Assembly (NCBI GenBank): GCA_943789355.1
Contig: CALSTU010000002.1
Location: 563,236 to 627,235, forward strand
Length of the DNA: 64,000 nt
DNA from: UBA7430 sp002478765
Lineage (GTDB): Bacteria > Bacteroidota > Bacteroidia > Flavobacteriales > UBA7430
Direction: 5' to 3'
The notes under the pieces: generated by a model
What the model saw: only the letters and a program-made list of their open reading frames with translations
Told to the model about the DNA's origin: nothing
Databases searched by the model: none
Translations under genes and position numbers: made by a program
In this document: piece by piece, positions 27,647 to 36,947 of the stretch
How the letters are laid out: each line of letters opens with the position of its first letter
How positions within the stretch are numbered: the stretch's first letter is position 1

Positions 27647-28321
27647 TCATTTAGCTCTTACAAGAACTTCATCTATCATTCCATAATCTTGAGCTTCAGA
27701 AGAAGTCATCCAATAATCTCGATCACTATCTTTCCATACCTCGTCATACGACTTCCCTGAGTGATCAGATATGATGGTGTAAAGCTCCTTTTTAAGTTTT
27801 TGAATTTCTCGAGCAGTGATCTCAATGTCTGACGCCTGACCTTGGGCTCCACCAAGAGGCTGATGAATCATCACTCTAGAGTGCTTGAGCGCAGTACGCT
27901 TTCCTTTTGCACCAGCACAAAGCAACACTGCTCCCATACTAGCAGCCATTCCCGTACATATTGTAGCAACATCTGGTGCGATGTACTGCATGGTATCGTA
28001 TATACCAAGACCTGCATAAACTCCACCTCCCGGTGAATTTAAATAAATCTGAATGTCTTTTTTTGCATCAACAGATTCTAAAAAAAGAAGTTGTGCCTGA
28101 ATTATATTTGCAACGTAATCGTTGATAGGTACACCTAAAAATATAATACGATCCATCATTAGCCTAGAAAAAACATCCATAGAGGCCACGTTCATTTGGC
28201 GCTCTTCAATAATGGTTGGAGAAATATAATTATTCATCATTGAAGTAAATGAGTCAACAGTCGAACTGCTGATTCCTTGATGCTTTATTGCGTATTTACG
28301 AAACTCGTCTTTTGAGAACAT
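27647..28321 (-). CDS. clpP: ATP-dependent Clp protease proteolytic subunit
   Basis: 224 residues from ATG 28321. An in-frame ATG 19 codons further up (28378) would run through the tig terminator hairpin, so it is rejected. The Ser nucleophile lies in GMAASMGAVLL, the His in RVMIHQPLGG, and the family contacts NSPGGGVYAGLGI are intact. It forms the tetradecameric protease chamber fed by ClpX or ClpA. It is directly downstream of tig, the usual arrangement (tig-clpP), with a hairpin between that may attenuate readthrough. No separate promoter box is evident. Confidence 0.96.
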   Translation of the reverse strand: MFSKDEFRKYAIKHQGISSSTVDSFTSMMNNYISPTIIEERQMNVASMDVFSRLMMDRIIFLGVPINDYVANIIQAQLLFLESVDAKKDIQIYLNSPGGGVYAGLGIYDTMQYIAPDVATICTGMAASMGAVLLCAGAKGKRTALKHSRVMIHQPLGGAQGQASDIEITAREIQKLKKELYTIISDHSGKSYDEVWKDSDRDYWMTSSEAQDYGMIDEVLVRAK

Positions 28322-28358
28322 CTTTATAGTATTTGAGATTATAGAATAGCTAAAATAA

Positions 28359-28389
28359 AAAAAAGGCTCGTGAAACACGAGCCTTTTTT
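28359..28389 (-). terminator. Strong hairpin terminator between tig and clpP
   Basis: A 14-bp perfect stem (AAAAAAGGCTCGTG / CACGAGCCTTTTTT) with loop AAA, A-rich on one side and T-rich on the other, so it can work on either strand. It lies 20 bp after the tig stop and 38 bp before clpP. Confidence 0.9.
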
Positions 28390-28408
28390 GTAGTTATTAT
28401 ATGTGCGT

Positions 28409-29755
28409 TTAAGCTTGAGCTAATTTAACGAAGTCCTCGTATGAAATCTCTTTCTCTTTTAGTTTAAATGAGGATTTAAAATGGTCTGTCATTTTCGATG
28501 AAAATAAACGATCGTAAATGTTTTTCTCCTCGTCTTTGTTCTCAAGAACTTGTTGAGCATACTGCTCCAGTTGCTCTTCTTCAGGAGATAATTGACCGTA
28601 CTGAGCCATCTGAGCTGTGATCAACTTCTTAGTCTCAGCAACAGCGTCTTCTCTTGAAACGCTGATGTTGTTCTCTTTGGCGATCTTATTCTCAATAATC
28701 TGCCATTTCAAAGACTTTTTATAACCCTCAAAGTCTTTTTCTATCTCGTCTAAAGTTACCGGCTTCTCTGATACGGTTTGCATCCATCGCTTCAAAAACT
28801 CCTCAGGTAAATCAAATGAAGTTTTCTCTAACAAATAATCTACTGCATCATTTTGAAACTTTCGATCGGCCTCTCCAACAAACATATTCTCAGATTCCAA
28901 AGTGATTTTCTCACGGAATTCCTTTTCATTTTTCACAACACCTTCACCGTAAACTTTATCAAACAATTCGGTGTTCAATTCAGCAGGCTCCATTCTACTA
29001 ATGTTATCAATGGTGAAAGAAAATTTAGCTTGCAAAGTAGCGTAAACTTCTTTATCAACATTTAACATCGCAGCAGCATCCGTATCATTTTCAAATCCTT
29101 TTTTAGGATCTAAAATAACCACAGTACTTTTTTCAGAACCGATGAATTCATTTTTCAACTTTCTTGTTTTCAAAGCATCAAGAGATACCGAAGCTTGATT
29201 TGTAATTCCTCCCTCAAGAGCAACACCTTCTGAGTCTAACTCTTGAAAAGTACCGTAAACCAAATCTTTTTCTTCGACTTTTTCTGGGCTAGACATTTTC
29301 CCATAGCGCTTTGCAATATCTTCCGCATAGCGATCTATCATAGCCTTGTCAGCCTTAACTTTGTACAAATCGAGTTGAATCTTTTTAGAAATTTTCACTT
29401 CAAAAGAGGGCGCAAGTCCCAATTCATACTCAAACACAAATTCCTCTTGTCGCTCCCAGTCAATTTGCTCAGATTCTTTCGGTAAAGGGTTCCCTAAAAT
29501 GTCTAGCTTTTCATCGACAATGTATTTCGTAACAGAATCCGAAAGGATTTTATTAATCTCTTCGACCTTAACAGGAATACCGTATCGCTTTTTCACAACT
29601 CCCATAGGCACTTTCCCTTTTCGGAAACCAGGCATATCGGCAGTTTTTCTGTAATCCGCTAAAACGGTAGCTACACGTTCTTGATAATCGGCAGCAGAAA
29701 GTTCTATTTTCAATACTGCATTTAAAGAATCAATGTTTTCTTTAGAAATATTCAT
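28409..29755 (-). CDS. tig: Trigger factor
   Basis: 448 residues from ATG 29755. A longer reading to 29860 would cross the promoter box and is rejected. The ribosome-docking signature PGFRKGKVPMGV lies in the N-terminal domain. The middle region (about 140-240) is the place of the FKBP-like domain but is diverged, as usual in Bacteroidetes, and the C-terminal helical arms follow. It meets nascent chains at the ribosome exit tunnel. Followed by clpP after a strong hairpin. Confidence 0.95.
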   Translation of the reverse strand: MNISKENIDSLNAVLKIELSAADYQERVATVLADYRKTADMPGFRKGKVPMGVVKKRYGIPVKVEEINKILSDSVTKYIVDEKLDILGNPLPKESEQIDWERQEEFVFEYELGLAPSFEVKISKKIQLDLYKVKADKAMIDRYAEDIAKRYGKMSSPEKVEEKDLVYGTFQELDSEGVALEGGITNQASVSLDALKTRKLKNEFIGSEKSTVVILDPKKGFENDTDAAAMLNVDKEVYATLQAKFSFTIDNISRMEPAELNTELFDKVYGEGVVKNEKEFREKITLESENMFVGEADRKFQNDAVDYLLEKTSFDLPEEFLKRWMQTVSEKPVTLDEIEKDFEGYKKSLKWQIIENKIAKENNISVSREDAVAETKKLITAQMAQYGQLSPEEEQLEQYAQQVLENKDEEKNIYDRLFSSKMTDHFKSSFKLKEKEISYEDFVKLAQA

Positions 29756-29825
29756 CAACAAATTATTTTGATGGTTAAACCTTGTAAATGAGGATTTTAA
29801 AACATAAATCCCACAAAATTGGGCG

Positions 29826-29833
29826 CAAATATA
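29826..29833 (-). promoter_or_regulatory. Promoter -7 box TATATTTG for tig
   Basis: TAnnTTTG match on the minus strand, 70 bp before the tig ATG at 29755. Confidence 0.5.
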
Positions 29834-29948
29834 CGTATTTTTTAAAGAGCAGAATAACAAAGCATTAATTATATAAGGTTACGCACCCGTTCTACAAAAT
29901 AAAGGTGTGATGCATCCTAATAAATCAACTTTATAAACTCATAAAACT

Positions 29949-29956
29949 TATCTTTG
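29949..29956 (+). promoter_or_regulatory. Promoter -7 box TATCTTTG for fbp
   Basis: TAnnTTTG match 60 bp before the fbp ATG at 30017. Confidence 0.5.
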
Positions 29957-30016
29957 TAACGAACCCCTACAGGAGAAAAATACATCCATTTCAAAATCAA
30001 AAAGTAAAAACGATTT

Positions 30017-31003
30017 ATGAATACCAAAAATGAAATTCTCTTAAGTCAATTCATCAAAAACAGGGATGAACTTCATCAACCCGATCCTCAGGCATTCGCT
30101 GCAATTTTAAAGGCTGTAGAAGAAGCCTCAGGGAAAGTCCACTCTGTCATAAGCAGAGCTGGCCTGGTCGATGTTCTGGGAGCTGCAGGAAGCGAGAACA
30201 TTCAAGGAGAACAGGTCCAAAAATTAGACTTATACGCCAACGAGCAATTCATAGAGAGCCTTGGAGCTTGCAATCACATTGCAGCTGTTTTGAGCGAGGA
30301 AAATGATGAAATCATCACTCTCAACGATTCGGGTGAATACCTATTTGCCACCGACCCTTTGGATGGATCATCCAACATCGATGTAAACATCTCTGTTGGA
30401 ACCATATTCTCAGTTTTCAAACGCAAGAGAAAGGGTCCGGTAGAAAAAGAAGAATTTCATCGACACGGTTATGAACAAGCAATCGCCGGATACGTACTTT
30501 ACGGCACGTCTACCGTCTTAATTTACACGTGTGGCAAAGGTGTACATGCATTTACCCTAGAACCAAGCTCTGGTGAGTTCGTCCTCACAAATGAAAGCAT
30601 AAAAACACCTCAAAATGGAAATATATTCTCCGTAAATGAGGGAAACTATTATACCATAGAAAAGGGCATACAGGACTACATTGAGCACTGTAAAAAACTG
30701 AACGAAAAAGGAAAACGAACCCACACAGCTCGATTTATGGGCTCTTTAGTGGCTGATTTTCATAGAAATTTACTCAAAGGCGGGATATTCATTTACCCCG
30801 CCACAGCAGATGCTCCTGAAGGACGATTAAGGCTCCTCTACGAATGCAATCCAATAGCGATGATTGCTGAACAAGCTGGAGGCCTAGCCACCCTGGGGAA
30901 AAAACGCCTATTGGACATTAAAGCAAAGGAAATCCACGAAAGATCGCCTTTTTTCACAGGATCTAAAGTCATGATGAATAAAGCTTTGAGCTATTTGGAT
31001 TAA
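30017..31003 (+). CDS. fbp: Fructose-1,6-bisphosphatase, class 1
   Basis: 328 residues. The metal-binding DPLDGSSNIDVN motif is intact, the N-terminal EEASGKVHSVISRAG matches the regulatory helix region, and the substrate-binding RYMGS-like segment reads ARFMGSLVADFHRNLLKGG. It hydrolyses fructose-1,6-bisphosphate in gluconeogenesis and complements gap in the window. It has its own promoter and is followed by a 110-bp gap before mfd. Confidence 0.96.
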   Translation: MNTKNEILLSQFIKNRDELHQPDPQAFAAILKAVEEASGKVHSVISRAGLVDVLGAAGSENIQGEQVQKLDLYANEQFIESLGACNHIAAVLSEENDEIITLNDSGEYLFATDPLDGSSNIDVNISVGTIFSVFKRKRKGPVEKEEFHRHGYEQAIAGYVLYGTSTVLIYTCGKGVHAFTLEPSSGEFVLTNESIKTPQNGNIFSVNEGNYYTIEKGIQDYIEHCKKLNEKGKRTHTARFMGSLVADFHRNLLKGGIFIYPATADAPEGRLRLLYECNPIAMIAEQAGGLATLGKKRLLDIKAKEIHERSPFFTGSKVMMNKALSYLD

Positions 31004-31069
31004 TAAGACCTCCATCGCGATACGCCATTGAGCTAGATTGAGGATTTGAATAAAACGAGAGTAGAAGCA

Positions 31070-31094
31070 CCCCGGTCAGTAAACTGATCCGGGG
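31070..31094 (+). other. GC-rich hairpin between fbp and mfd
   Basis: CCCCGGTCAG, loop TAAA, CTGATCCGGGG: a 10-bp stem with one bulged T. No T run follows, so it is not a classic terminator. It ends 18 bp before the mfd ATG and could affect readthrough or mfd translation. Confidence 0.5.
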
Positions 31095-31112
31095 TTAAGC
31101 CATTAAAGAAAT

Positions 31113-34100
31113 ATGAAAAAAAGCGAATTACTTAACGGTTATCTAAGGAATACTCATGACAGAACTATTCTCGACACCTTGAATCGCGAACAGTCCATTC
31201 ACCTGACTGGGTTGACTGGATCAATCACACCAATAATAGGAAGTCAATGTTTCAAAACTTCAGATCAGAACTTTATATTCATACTAACCGACAAGGAGGA
31301 AGCAGCTTATTTCCACAACGATTTAGAGCAATTTATTCCCGAAAAAGATCTTCTTTTCTATCCCGGATCATACCGACGCCCATACCAAATTGAAGAAACT
31401 GACAACGCCAATGTGTTATTAAGAGCGGAGATTCTTAACCGATTAAGTACACGAAAAAAACCTTGTTGTATCGTTACATACCCTGACGCCATATTCGAAA
31501 AGGTAATCGCACAAAAAGAGCTGCACAAAAACACTCTAAAACTTGTCGTCGGAGAAGAAATAGGAATCGACTTTTTAAATGAAACTTTATTCGAATATGG
31601 CTTTGAATATTCTGATTTTGTTGTGGAGCCGGGTCAATTTTCTATTCGTGGTGGAATTGTGGATGTTTTCTCCTTTTCTAGTGAACAACCCTACCGAATC
31701 GAATTTTTCGGTGATGAAGTCGAAAGTATTCGAAGCTTCAACATCAACACACAATTGTCCATTAAGGAAGTTAAAAAACTCAGCATCATTCCTAATGTAG
31801 AACACAAAGAGATGATAGAATCTCGTGTTTCTTTCATGAATTACCTCCATGAAAAGTCGATCTTATGGGTTAAAGATGAAGAGCTCTGTAAAGCTCACTT
31901 AGACAAACTGTATTTAAAAGCATACAATTCTTTCGAGGAGCTAAATGGCAGCATCAAACACATTAAACCCGAAGAATTATTCATCAATGCTAAGACCTAC
32001 TCAAATAACACAGAGCACTTTCATAAAATTTCATTTGGTGGCAAGGAGGATAAATCAACTCATAAAATTGAGTTTCAAACCTCATTTCAACCGAGCTTCA
32101 ACAAACAGTTTGATCTTATTATTGAGCATTTTAATGAAATGTCTCAGAAAGGGTATACCAATCTTATCTTGTGTTCTTCTCAAAAGCAAGAAGAACGATT
32201 TCATAACATCTTCGATAAGATTGATGGGGAGTTCAAATACAGCACCATCCTACTCCCGCTTCATGAGGGGTTTGTCGATCATGAGAACAAGATACTTTGT
32301 TATACCGACCATCAATTATTTGAAAGATATCATAAATTCAGACTCAAATCTGCGCAACAATATAAGAAAACCATCACGCTTGACGAGATTACCAATTTAG
32401 ATATCGGAGATTTCGTAACTCATATCGATCATGGAATAGGAAAGTTTGGCGGTCTGCAAAAAATAGATGTCCAAGGGAAAAAACAAGAAGCCATAAAACT
32501 CATCTATCGCAACAATGACTTACTTTATGTTAGCATTCATGCGCTCCACAAGATTAGCAAATTTAACGGTAAGGAAGGCAAAGCTCCAAAAATTCACCAA
32601 TTGGGCTCACCACAATGGGCCAAAACAAAAAGCAAAACCAAAACAAAAATTAAAACCGTTGCTTATGATCTCATTCAGCTATACGCCAAACGTAAAGCAG
32701 TTAAAGGTTTTGCATTTAACCCGGATAATTACCTTCAGTATGAGTTAGAAGCAAGCTTTATTTATGAAGACACCCCCGATCAGCTTAAAACAACTCAAGC
32801 CGTTAAGAAAGATATGGAATCCAACATTCCAATGGATCGATTGGTTTGTGGTGATGTTGGTTTTGGTAAAACCGAAATTGCAATACGAGCTGCATTTAAA
32901 GCCGTATGCGACAACAAACAAGTTGCCCTACTTGTTCCCACAACCATATTGGCTTTACAGCACTATAAAACGTTCCGAAAACGATTGAAAGACTTTCCAT
33001 GTGAAGTAGACTATATAAACCGTTTTAAGACAGCTAAACAGCAAAAAGAAACACTGCAAAACTTAGCCGATGGAAAGGTAGACATCATCATTGGGACACA
33101 TCGACTGGTTGGAAAGGATGTTAAATTCCTTGACCTTGGATTGCTTGTTATTGATGAAGAGCAAAAGTTTGGTGTTGGAGTGAAAGACAAACTAAAAACC
33201 ATCAAATCAAATGTTGATACTTTAACTCTAACGGCTACCCCTATACCTAGGACATTACAATTCTCATTAATGGCTGCTAGAGATTTATCAACCATCAAAA
33301 CAGCGCCCCCAAACAGACTTCCTGTACAAACCCAAAATATTGGGTTTAATGAAGAAACACTCAGGGATGCCATACAATATGAAGTTTCAAGAGGAGGTCA
33401 AGTTTTCTTCATCCACAACAGAATCGAAAACATCAAAGAGGTCGCGGGGATGATCCAACGACTTTGTCCTGACGTAAAGGTCGGTATAGGCCACGGCCAG
33501 ATGGAAGGCCCTAAATTGGAACGTTTGATGTTAGACTTTATTGAGGGTGAATTTGATTTGCTCGTATCCACAACCATTATCGAGAGTGGCCTGGACATCC
33601 CGAATGCAAACACCATCATCATTAATAATGCACAAAACTTTGGACTCAGTGACCTACATCAAATGAGAGGCCGCGTGGGGCGTTCCAATAAAAAAGCCTT
33701 TTGCTACCTGGTGACACCGCCAAGAATTAGCATGGGTGAGGAAGGTCGGAAACGAATTCAGGCTCTGGAGCAACATGCAGATCTTGGATCAGGGTTTAAT
33801 ATTGCAATGCGAGATCTTGAGATTCGTGGAGCAGGAGATATCCTTGGGGCCGAACAGTCAGGATTTATCTCTGATATCGGATTTGAGATGTATCAGAAAA
33901 TATTAAACGAAGCCGTACAAGAGCTGAAAGAAACTGAATTTAAAGATTTGTATGCGTCAGAGACTTCCGATTCATTGTTTGTCGACGAATGCCAGATAGA
34001 TACGGATATGGAAATCTTAATTCCGGACGATTATGTAAACTCAATTTCTGAGCGACTTCAACTCTACAAAGACATCAATACTATTGAAAATGAACAGGAG

Positions 34101-34439
34101 TTAAAAATATTTGAAGAGCAAATTACGGATCGATTTGGAGCTACGCCCCCACCGGTAGAGAAATTACTTGATTCTGTTCGTCTGAAATGGATTGCCCGTG
34201 ATTTAGGCTTTGAAAAAGTAATTCTTAAATCGCAGAAAATGATCGCTTACTTCGTTGCCAACCCTCAGTCCACATTTTTTGAATCTGAGTCTTTCAAGAA
34301 CATCATAAGTTTCATAAAAGATAACCCAAAATCTTGTCAGATGAAGGAAAGAAACAACAAACTAAGTTTGGTGTTTGAAAAAATAGATTTGATAGGAAAA
34401 GCTTTAGAGCAATTCAGAATGATTAAAACACAACCTTAA
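31113..34439 (+). CDS. mfd: Transcription-repair coupling factor Mfd
   Basis: 1108 residues. The N-terminal UvrB-like module (FEYGFEYSDFVVEPGQFSIRGG...VDVF) precedes the RNA-polymerase-interacting domain with DIGDFVTHIDHGIGKF. The translocase has CGDVGFGKTEIA (Walker A), DEEQKFG (Walker B), TATPIPRTL, and GRVGRSNKKAFCYL (motif VI); a C-terminal TRCF domain ends the protein. It removes RNA polymerase stalled at lesions and recruits UvrA. It ends 2 bp from the convergent desaturase gene with no visible terminator. Confidence 0.97.
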   Translation: MKKSELLNGYLRNTHDRTILDTLNREQSIHLTGLTGSITPIIGSQCFKTSDQNFIFILTDKEEAAYFHNDLEQFIPEKDLLFYPGSYRRPYQIEETDNANVLLRAEILNRLSTRKKPCCIVTYPDAIFEKVIAQKELHKNTLKLVVGEEIGIDFLNETLFEYGFEYSDFVVEPGQFSIRGGIVDVFSFSSEQPYRIEFFGDEVESIRSFNINTQLSIKEVKKLSIIPNVEHKEMIESRVSFMNYLHEKSILWVKDEELCKAHLDKLYLKAYNSFEELNGSIKHIKPEELFINAKTYSNNTEHFHKISFGGKEDKSTHKIEFQTSFQPSFNKQFDLIIEHFNEMSQKGYTNLILCSSQKQEERFHNIFDKIDGEFKYSTILLPLHEGFVDHENKILCYTDHQLFERYHKFRLKSAQQYKKTITLDEITNLDIGDFVTHIDHGIGKFGGLQKIDVQGKKQEAIKLIYRNNDLLYVSIHALHKISKFNGKEGKAPKIHQLGSPQWAKTKSKTKTKIKTVAYDLIQLYAKRKAVKGFAFNPDNYLQYELEASFIYEDTPDQLKTTQAVKKDMESNIPMDRLVCGDVGFGKTEIAIRAAFKAVCDNKQVALLVPTTILALQHYKTFRKRLKDFPCEVDYINRFKTAKQQKETLQNLADGKVDIIIGTHRLVGKDVKFLDLGLLVIDEEQKFGVGVKDKLKTIKSNVDTLTLTATPIPRTLQFSLMAARDLSTIKTAPPNRLPVQTQNIGFNEETLRDAIQYEVSRGGQVFFIHNRIENIKEVAGMIQRLCPDVKVGIGHGQMEGPKLERLMLDFIEGEFDLLVSTTIIESGLDIPNANTIIINNAQNFGLSDLHQMRGRVGRSNKKAFCYLVTPPRISMGEEGRKRIQALEQHADLGSGFNIAMRDLEIRGAGDILGAEQSGFISDIGFEMYQKILNEAVQELKETEFKDLYASETSDSLFVDECQIDTDMEILIPDDYVNSISERLQLYKDINTIENEQELKIFEEQITDRFGATPPPVEKLLDSVRLKWIARDLGFEKVILKSQKMIAYFVANPQSTFFESESFKNIISFIKDNPKSCQMKERNNKLSLVFEKIDLIGKALEQFRMIKTQP

Positions 34440-34441
34440 CA

Positions 34442-35536
34442 CTACTTGGCTAATACAGGGTTTACGCCCAATTCTTTAAGCATTTTGTAATGGGAATAAA
34501 CAGCGCTCAAATACGTCTTTTTGTCGTTGTAAAAAATACCGTATTCTTCTGCCGTTGCCTTAACAATATCTGAGATTTTAGTGTAATGAACATGGCAGAT
34601 ATTGGGAAATAAATGGTGTTCAATTTGAAAATTCAAACCACCCACGAACCACGTAACAAATTTTGAGTTCTTCGCAAAGTTAGCGGTCGTTTTCAATTGA
34701 TGAATCATCCACTCATTTTCTACTTGACCTTCATCCGTAGGAACAGGAAAAGAAACCCCTTCAACTACGTGAGCCAACTGGAAAGTTACGGTTAAAATAA
34801 ACCCAGCAACCATATTCATCACCATCCAACCTAAAACAACTTGCCACCACAAAAAAGGTGAAAAAACCATTGGCAAAACAAAAATGAAACACCAGTATGC
34901 AATTTTGTAAAGGACGAGTTTTCTAAATTGTTTTAATTTATCTAGCTTACCATCCGGGCTTAAACCCAACTTGGTAAATCTTCGGTACTGAACAAAATCC
35001 AAAATTGCCCACAAAATAGTCCCTAGAGTATATAAAAAGAATGCATAGATATGCTGGTATTTGTGACCCTTCTCCCACTTCTGCTCCGATGACAATCTCA
35101 ACAATGGATCTTGATCAATATCACCATCTAAACCATCAATATTCGTATAGGTATGATGAAGAATGTTGTGTTGTACTTTCCAGTTGTATACATCACCACC
35201 AATGAGGTGAATACAAATCCCTAACAAATTATTGACTTTAGGGTTTGAAGAATAAGCTCCATGGTTCGCATCGTGCATTACAGACATGCCTATACCCGCC
35301 ATACCAAAGCCCATAACAACAGCCAACATAACGGCCCATGTTCCGGTAAGCACGCCCAAATAAACACAGGTGTAAGGCACTAGGTAAATTAGAAACATGG
35401 CAATGGACTTAATCACCATATGTCTGTTTGCATTTCGAGAGATGTTATTTTCTTTAAAATATCCATTCACTCGTTTTCTCAACTCTCTTACAAAAGTTGC
35501 TTGATCTTTGTTTTGAAATCTTATTCTTGGTATCAT
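34442..35536 (-). CDS. Membrane fatty acid desaturase (acyl-CoA / front-end desaturase type)
   Basis: 364 residues with at least four membrane segments (about 45-65, 68-90, 165-185, 210-250). The three histidine boxes are HDANHGAYS (HxxxH), HNILHHTYT (HxxHH) and QIEHHLFP (QxxHH). The QxxHH third box with Gln is typical of front-end and delta-6-like desaturases, which use a diiron centre to put double bonds in acyl chains. A role in membrane fluidity is likely; regiospecificity cannot be read. It has its own promoter box 24 bp upstream. Confidence 0.9.
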   Translation of the reverse strand: MIPRIRFQNKDQATFVRELRKRVNGYFKENNISRNANRHMVIKSIAMFLIYLVPYTCVYLGVLTGTWAVMLAVVMGFGMAGIGMSVMHDANHGAYSSNPKVNNLLGICIHLIGGDVYNWKVQHNILHHTYTNIDGLDGDIDQDPLLRLSSEQKWEKGHKYQHIYAFFLYTLGTILWAILDFVQYRRFTKLGLSPDGKLDKLKQFRKLVLYKIAYWCFIFVLPMVFSPFLWWQVVLGWMVMNMVAGFILTVTFQLAHVVEGVSFPVPTDEGQVENEWMIHQLKTTANFAKNSKFVTWFVGGLNFQIEHHLFPNICHVHYTKISDIVKATAEEYGIFYNDKKTYLSAVYSHYKMLKELGVNPVLAK

Positions 35537-35560
35537 AGCTTGTAACTAAAAAATGCATTG

Positions 35561-35568
35561 CAAATTTA
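35561..35568 (-). promoter_or_regulatory. Promoter -7 box TAAATTTG for the desaturase
   Basis: TAnnTTTG match on the minus strand, 24 bp before the ATG at 35536. Confidence 0.5.
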
Positions 35569-35663
35569 CGGCTATTCTATGAAGAACAAACTTTTTTTTA
35601 TTGTTAATTAACTTTTGTGATACTTGCTTTAAATGGAAGCTCTCATTGCAAATTACAGAAAAC

Positions 35664-35694
35664 AAAAAAGCCCTCTCAGCATAGTGAAAGGGCT
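35664..35694 (-). terminator. Rho-independent terminator after sucB
   Basis: On the minus strand AGCCCTTTCA, loop CTATGC, TGAGAGGGCT, then TTTTT. The 10-bp stem has one G-T pair. It lies 21 bp past the sucB stop and closes the long minus-strand operon. Confidence 0.85.
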
Positions 35695-35715
35695 ATTTAT
35701 GTTAAGACGAGCATT

Positions 35716-36915
35716 CTAAAGCTCTAAATTATCTTTAATATGGGCGTCTCCATCCAACAACAATTCTACAGGATTTTCAAGCGCCTCTTTTACCGCACAT
35801 AAAAAGCCTACAGACTCACGACCATCAATAATTCGATGATCGTATGAAAGTGCTACGTACATGATCGGACGAACAACAACTTCACCAGCAACAACTACAG
35901 GTCGTTCAACAATATTGTGCATTCCTAATATAGCGGATTGCGGAGGGTTTATAATCGGAGTAGATAGCATAGAACCAAACACACCTCCATTGGTAATGGT
36001 AAATGTTCCTCCAAGCATATCGTCCATAGCCATCTTACCATCACGAGCCTTTATGGCTAAACGTCTGATCTCAGATTCAATCCCTTCAAAACTTAACAAT
36101 TCGGCATTCCGAACAACAGGAACCATAAGTCCTTTTGGGGAACTCACGGCTATTGATATATCTGCATAGTCGTAGTAGACTACATCTTTTCCATCAATCA
36201 TCGCATTTACATCAGGGAATAATTTTAAGGCCCTGGTAACCGCTTTGGTGAAAAATGACATAAATCCTAAACCAACACCATGCTTTTCTTTAAAGTCCTC
36301 TTTATAAATCGCTCGAAGATCCATAATCGGCTTCATATCAACCTCATTAAAGGTCGTTAGCATGGCCGTTTCATTCTTTACAGAAACCAACCGCTCAGCT
36401 ACTTTTCTTCGTAAAACAGACATTTTCTTGCGTTCCAAACCTCTTGGCCCCGGTCCGTTACCCATGGCTGTTTTGGCTTTTACAACGTCTTCTTTTGTAA
36501 CACGACCATCTTTTCCTGAACCTTGCGTAATTTCAACACCCTTTTCCGCCATCATCTTTCGTGCGGCAGGAGAGGCAGTTCCTGTTGCGTAGGATGTTTT
36601 AGATGGATCAACAGCTTGAACACTTTTTACTTCTGGAGACTTCTCATCCTTTGATTGATCGGAAGAAGCAGATCCCTCTACCGAGGTATCTATAACACAG
36701 GCCACTTCACCAACAGCTACAGATTCACCCTCTTCTACTTTTATCGTGATCGCTCCACTTTCTTCAGCTGCTAAGGTTAATGTTGCCTTATCGGAATCAA
36801 TTTCGCAAATCTCTTGATCTTTTTCTACATAGTCTCCATCAGCGACAAGCCAACTTGCTATTTCTACTTCAGAAATTGATTCCCCAGGAGATGGAACTTT
36901 CATTTCTATAATCAT
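35716..36915 (-). CDS. sucB: 2-oxoglutarate dehydrogenase E2, dihydrolipoyl succinyltransferase
   Basis: 399 residues. A single lipoyl domain (1-80) carries the modified lysine in EIDSDKATL (Lys43). A Ser/Lys-rich linker, the E3-binding domain (SPAARKMMAEKG...GKDGRVTKEDV) and the catalytic domain follow, the last with SYDHRIIDGRE (active His and Asp). It passes succinyl from E1 to CoA in the TCA cycle. It is 32 bp downstream of sucA. LipA, also in this window, supplies its lipoyl group. Confidence 0.96.
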   Translation of the reverse strand: MIIEMKVPSPGESISEVEIASWLVADGDYVEKDQEICEIDSDKATLTLAAEESGAITIKVEEGESVAVGEVACVIDTSVEGSASSDQSKDEKSPEVKSVQAVDPSKTSYATGTASPAARKMMAEKGVEITQGSGKDGRVTKEDVVKAKTAMGNGPGPRGLERKKMSVLRRKVAERLVSVKNETAMLTTFNEVDMKPIMDLRAIYKEDFKEKHGVGLGFMSFFTKAVTRALKLFPDVNAMIDGKDVVYYDYADISIAVSSPKGLMVPVVRNAELLSFEGIESEIRRLAIKARDGKMAMDDMLGGTFTITNGGVFGSMLSTPIINPPQSAILGMHNIVERPVVVAGEVVVRPIMYVALSYDHRIIDGRESVGFLCAVKEALENPVELLLDGDAHIKDNLEL

Positions 36916-36947
36916 AACGGTATAATTTTGCCTTCTTAATTTCTATT

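Noticed and set aside
28322..28378. 19-codon N-terminal extension of ClpP
   Set aside because: It runs through the strong tig terminator hairpin and has no likeness to ClpP; the ATG at 28321 gives the usual 224 residues.
29756..29860. 35-codon N-terminal extension of trigger factor
   Set aside because: It covers the TATATTTG promoter box; the family starts at MNISKEN (29755).
31070..31094. Hairpin after fbp as a rho-independent terminator
   Set aside because: No T run follows the stem; listed only as a hairpin.
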